This document shows, one piece after another, positions 6,210 through 8,436 of a stretch of 8,436 bases of DNA (position 1 is its first letter; every line of letters starts with the position of its first letter). Both the position numbers and the translations under genes were made by a program. The notes beneath the pieces are model-generated. The model was given only the letters and a program-made list of their open reading frames with translations, was not told the origin of the DNA and did no database searches. Source of the stretch: Bacteroidales bacterium (lineage in GTDB: Bacteria; Bacteroidota; Bacteroidia; Bacteroidales; NBLH01); the NCBI GenBank assembly GCA_029933755.1, contig JAOZNO010000091.1:1329-9764 (forward strand). The letters are read 5' to 3'.

Positions 6210-8436
6210 TCACAATTTTCTAATTACAATTTTATTGTCATTTGCCACTTCTACATTTTCATTTGATTTTTTTACTTCAACAGGCTCAGTGTAAACTTTT
6301 TTAGTTTTTAAGTTACGATCTGTGAAGTTTTCCCTTAATTCTTTCCTGTTTTGTGTTTTTAGTTTTCTAATACTAAAATTACTGTCTTCTTGTTTCTTTA
6401 ATTCAACAGGCTCAGTATAAAGCTTTTTTGTTTTAATATCTTTAGTTGTTATATCTTTTTCTGCTATTTTTTCGTTTTTAAGCGCTTCTTTTGTCTTTTT
6501 AGCTTTATCATCAACATCATCTTTATTTTCTAGTTTCTCTACAGGTAGTTTTTTGTTTGTAATTTTTTCTTGTTCTATTTTTAGTTCTTTAATTGCGATT
6601 TCTTTATCAACTGATTTTTTCTGCTCAATTATTTGTTCCTTTTTTTCAGTTTTTAAAGTTTCAATTGCTTGCTCTTTTTTTTCTTTGGCGTTTGTTTCGG
6701 TTTGTACTTTTTTTATTTTTGTATCTTTAATTGTAATATCTTTCTCTACTGTTTTTTTATTTTCCGATTTTTGTTTTTTTATTGCTTTTATATCTTTCTC
6801 AGTCAAATCTTTTTTTAGCGTTTCTTTATTCTCTGGTTTCTCTTCTGGTCGTTTTTTTTCTTCGACAGGTTCAGTATAAACTTTTGTTATTTTTATATCT
6901 TTTGGTGGTGCATCTTCTTGTTTTACTATTTTTTCACCTTTATTAATCAGCTTTGTTATAATTATTTCTTTTTTTAGTGTTTCTTTATTCTCTGGTTTCT
7001 CTACAGGTCGCTTTTTACCTATGGTTTTTTTAGTTTTACTTCTAAGTTCTCTTATCTTCATTTCTTCACCTACTATTATTTCTTTTACCGATAATTCTTC
7101 GTCATCTTCATTTTCTTTTAGGCTTTTCATTTCTTTTCCAGAAATACTCTCTTTAGGGTCAGCAGATACTTCTTGTTTCGAGAAATCTAATTTAAATCCA
7201 ATTATGAGGATATCATCCGTTTGTTCATTCTCGCCCATCCATTCGTTAATAACCAATTCTAATATGTTTTTCTGTTCTTCCATGGGCATATTATGTATTT
7301 CAAATAATAAATCCCTGAAATTTTTTGTCATGAACTTTCTTCCCTGTGGACCACCAAATTGATCGTGAAAACCGTCAGTGAAAATATAGCATGTGGTTGG
7401 CTTATCAATATTTATCTTATGTTTGGTGTAGTTATGATTCTCTACCTGGAATCCACCTACCGGAAATTTATTACCCCTTACCCTGAACATTTTTTCATCC
7501 TGAATGTAAATTAATGGATTTTGTGCACCGGCATATTCCATTGTTCTTTTTTCGGGGTCTATTACACATAATGCCATGTCCATACCATCACGGTTTTGGG
7601 TTGCATCCTGGTTTAAGGATGACCTGATACCATTATGCAGTTGAGATAATATTTTTTCGGATTCTGTAGTACCATTGGCTACAATATCATTTAATAAGTT
7701 ATTTCCTAACATGGACATAAATGCACCCGGAACACCGTGACCTGTACAGTCAATCGCTGATACAATAAATTTTTGATTATAATTTATTAATTTTGAGCTT
7801 AGTTTCTTTTCAGCAGGATTCGGATTGCTGTTTATTTCCGGTTTTGTATCTTTAAACCAATAAAAATCACCACTTACAATATCGCGGGGTTTAAAAAAAA
7901 TGAATGACTCAGCGAACATAGATTGTATAACAACTTGTTCAGGCATCATGGCTTCCTGAATACGTTGTGCGTAGTTGATACTTTGCATGATGTTTTTATT
8001 CTGGTATTGTATCTGCCCCATGGCACCTTCCAGTTCATCATTTTTATTTTTTACCTGGTCACTTTTTATTTCAATTTCTATTTTTTGCAGTTCAAGTTGT
8101 TTATTGGCCTTCCTTTTTTGCATAAATGCAATGATGGCACCTATAATAACCATCAATAAAAGTATAATACCAATTGCACCTCCATAAATATATAGATATT
8201 GGCTTTCAATTGTTAGTTGCTGATTCTTATCTTTTGTTTTTCTATAATCATTTTCTTGCTCAACAAGCCCTTTTTCTCGTCTAATTAAATCATTTAGTTC
8301 TTCAATTTTAATAAGAGAATCAGCTGATGCTGAAATTGCCCTATTTAAGGAGTCTTCTTTGGTTCGATTTCTTAAATCTGCAATCTCAAACATAAGTGCC
8401 TGCGCCTCTTTTTCATCCATTAATATTTTTTTCTCT
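6210..8436 (-). CDS. Membrane-anchored SpoIIE/PP2C-type serine phosphatase with Lys/Glu-rich tail, N-terminus missing
   Basis: The frame stays open to the window edge: codons for E-K-K-I-L precede the first Met at 8420, with no ribosome site there, so the gene is 5'-partial. Numbering from that Met: coiled coil 1-72, one membrane helix 75-100, a second coiled coil about 102-150, then the linker SINYAQRIQEAMMP and a SpoIIE/PP2C domain to about 412. Metal-binding motifs are all present: GDFYW (Asp185), DCTGHG (Asp224), FTDG (Asp349) and TDD (Asp402/403), so it should be an active Mn/Mg-dependent Ser/Thr-phosphate hydrolase. Such proteins usually control anti-sigma antagonists or similar STAS-type switches; the target is not in this window. 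Family members normally end just after the TDDILIIGF strand; here about 320 residues of Lys/Glu-rich repeats follow. The missing N-terminus probably holds a signal sequence and a sensor or TPR region. Confidence 0.88.
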   Translation of the reverse strand, partial: EKKILMDEKEAQALMFEIADLRNRTKEDSLNRAISASADSLIKIEELNDLIRREKGLVEQENDYRKTKDKNQQLTIESQYLYIYGGAIGIILLLMVIIGAIIAFMQKRKANKQLELQKIEIEIKSDQVKNKNDELEGAMGQIQYQNKNIMQSINYAQRIQEAMMPEQVVIQSMFAESFIFFKPRDIVSGDFYWFKDTKPEINSNPNPAEKKLSSKLINYNQKFIVSAIDCTGHGVPGAFMSMLGNNLLNDIVANGTTESEKILSQLHNGIRSSLNQDATQNRDGMDMALCVIDPEKRTMEYAGAQNPLIYIQDEKMFRVRGNKFPVGGFQVENHNYTKHKINIDKPTTCYIFTDGFHDQFGGPQGRKFMTKNFRDLLFEIHNMPMEEQKNILELVINEWMGENEQTDDILIIGFKLDFSKQEVSADPKESISGKEMKSLKENEDDEELSVKEIIVGEEMKIRELRSKTKKTIGKKRPVEKPENKETLKKEIIITKLINKGEKIVKQEDAPPKDIKITKVYTEPVEEKKRPEEKPENKETLKKDLTEKDIKAIKKQKSENKKTVEKDITIKDTKIKKVQTETNAKEKKEQAIETLKTEKKEQIIEQKKSVDKEIAIKELKIEQEKITNKKLPVEKLENKDDVDDKAKKTKEALKNEKIAEKDITTKDIKTKKLYTEPVELKKQEDSNFSIRKLKTQNRKELRENFTDRNLKTKKVYTEPVEVKKSNENVEVANDNKIVIRKL
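6276..6878 (-). repeat. Three in-frame copies of a TEPVE-encoding 18-base repeat in the phosphatase tail
   Basis: Copies at 6276-6293, 6402-6419 and 6861-6878 read TTCRACAGGYTCAGTRTA on the plus strand and encode YTEPVE at residues 710-715, 668-673 and 515-520, each in the wider frame K-x-x-K-(V/L)-Y-T-E-P-V-E-x-K-K. A degenerate fourth copy (KKVQTE, residues 570-575) shows decay. The coordinates span the whole set; most of the DNA between copies is other tail sequence. Confidence 0.8.
6807..7016 (-). repeat. Two in-frame copies of a 17-residue repeat in the phosphatase tail
   Basis: The segments 6966-7016 (residues 469-485, KKRPVEKPENKETLKKE) and 6807-6857 (522-538, KKRPEEKPENKETLKKD) are nearly identical in DNA and protein. 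A decayed third copy (KKLPVEKLENK, residues 623-633) lies at 6522-6554. The similarity at DNA level points to recent internal duplication as a way the tail has grown. Confidence 0.8.

Noticed and set aside
6553..7362. Plus-strand frames of 108 and 113 residues opposite the phosphatase
   Set aside because: Ser/Phe-rich complements of the Lys/Glu-coding strand; shadows of the real gene.
8418..8420. Met at 8420 as the true start of the phosphatase
   Set aside because: The frame continues open to the window edge, there is no ribosome site, and no signal sequence precedes the membrane helix; it is more likely internal.

Overview
The window is AT-rich, with every convincing gene on the minus strand. 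It looks like a chromosomal segment of a member of the Bacteroidota. The grounds are a carboxypeptidase-regulatory plus OmpA C-terminal pair, a coiled-coil/SpoIIE phosphatase of the type common in that phylum, A/T-rich start regions without clear Shine-Dalgarno sequences, and one TAnnTTTG-type -7 promoter match. I cannot place it to genus.

Layout, in the direction of transcription (right to left). (1) 8436-6210: the C-terminal part of a membrane-anchored SpoIIE/PP2C-type serine phosphatase, cut by the window edge. All metal-binding motifs are intact, and it carries an unusual Lys/Glu-rich tail of about 320 residues built from decayed repeats. (2) 6209-5557: a 653-base non-coding stretch with a long-range inverted repeat, a hairpin next to a tandem direct repeat, and a candidate promoter/leader for the next gene. 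(3) 5556-5020 and 4871-4284: two small secreted proteins with signal peptides that share a sequence pattern and have pilin-like C-terminal beta strands. (4) 4283-3757: a 527-base gap with a terminator-like hairpin and two inverted repeats built from the same TTCTCAAA half-site. (5) 3756-172: a 1194-residue outer-membrane protein that joins Ig-like domains, a long beta-barrel-like region, carboxypeptidase-regulatory-like domains and an OmpA peptidoglycan-binding domain. (6) 171-1: iterated hairpins, two of them with GNRA-type loops.

The most interesting reading is that regions 3 to 5 form one export or assembly locus. The large protein has an order of parts that recalls a chaperone fused to an outer-membrane usher and anchored to peptidoglycan, and the two small proteins look like its subunits. 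This is inference from domain order, sequence character and gene neighbourhood. No homology search or structure prediction was possible here. The phosphatase lies next to this locus on the same strand, but the 653-base spacer gives no evidence of co-transcription or functional linkage.
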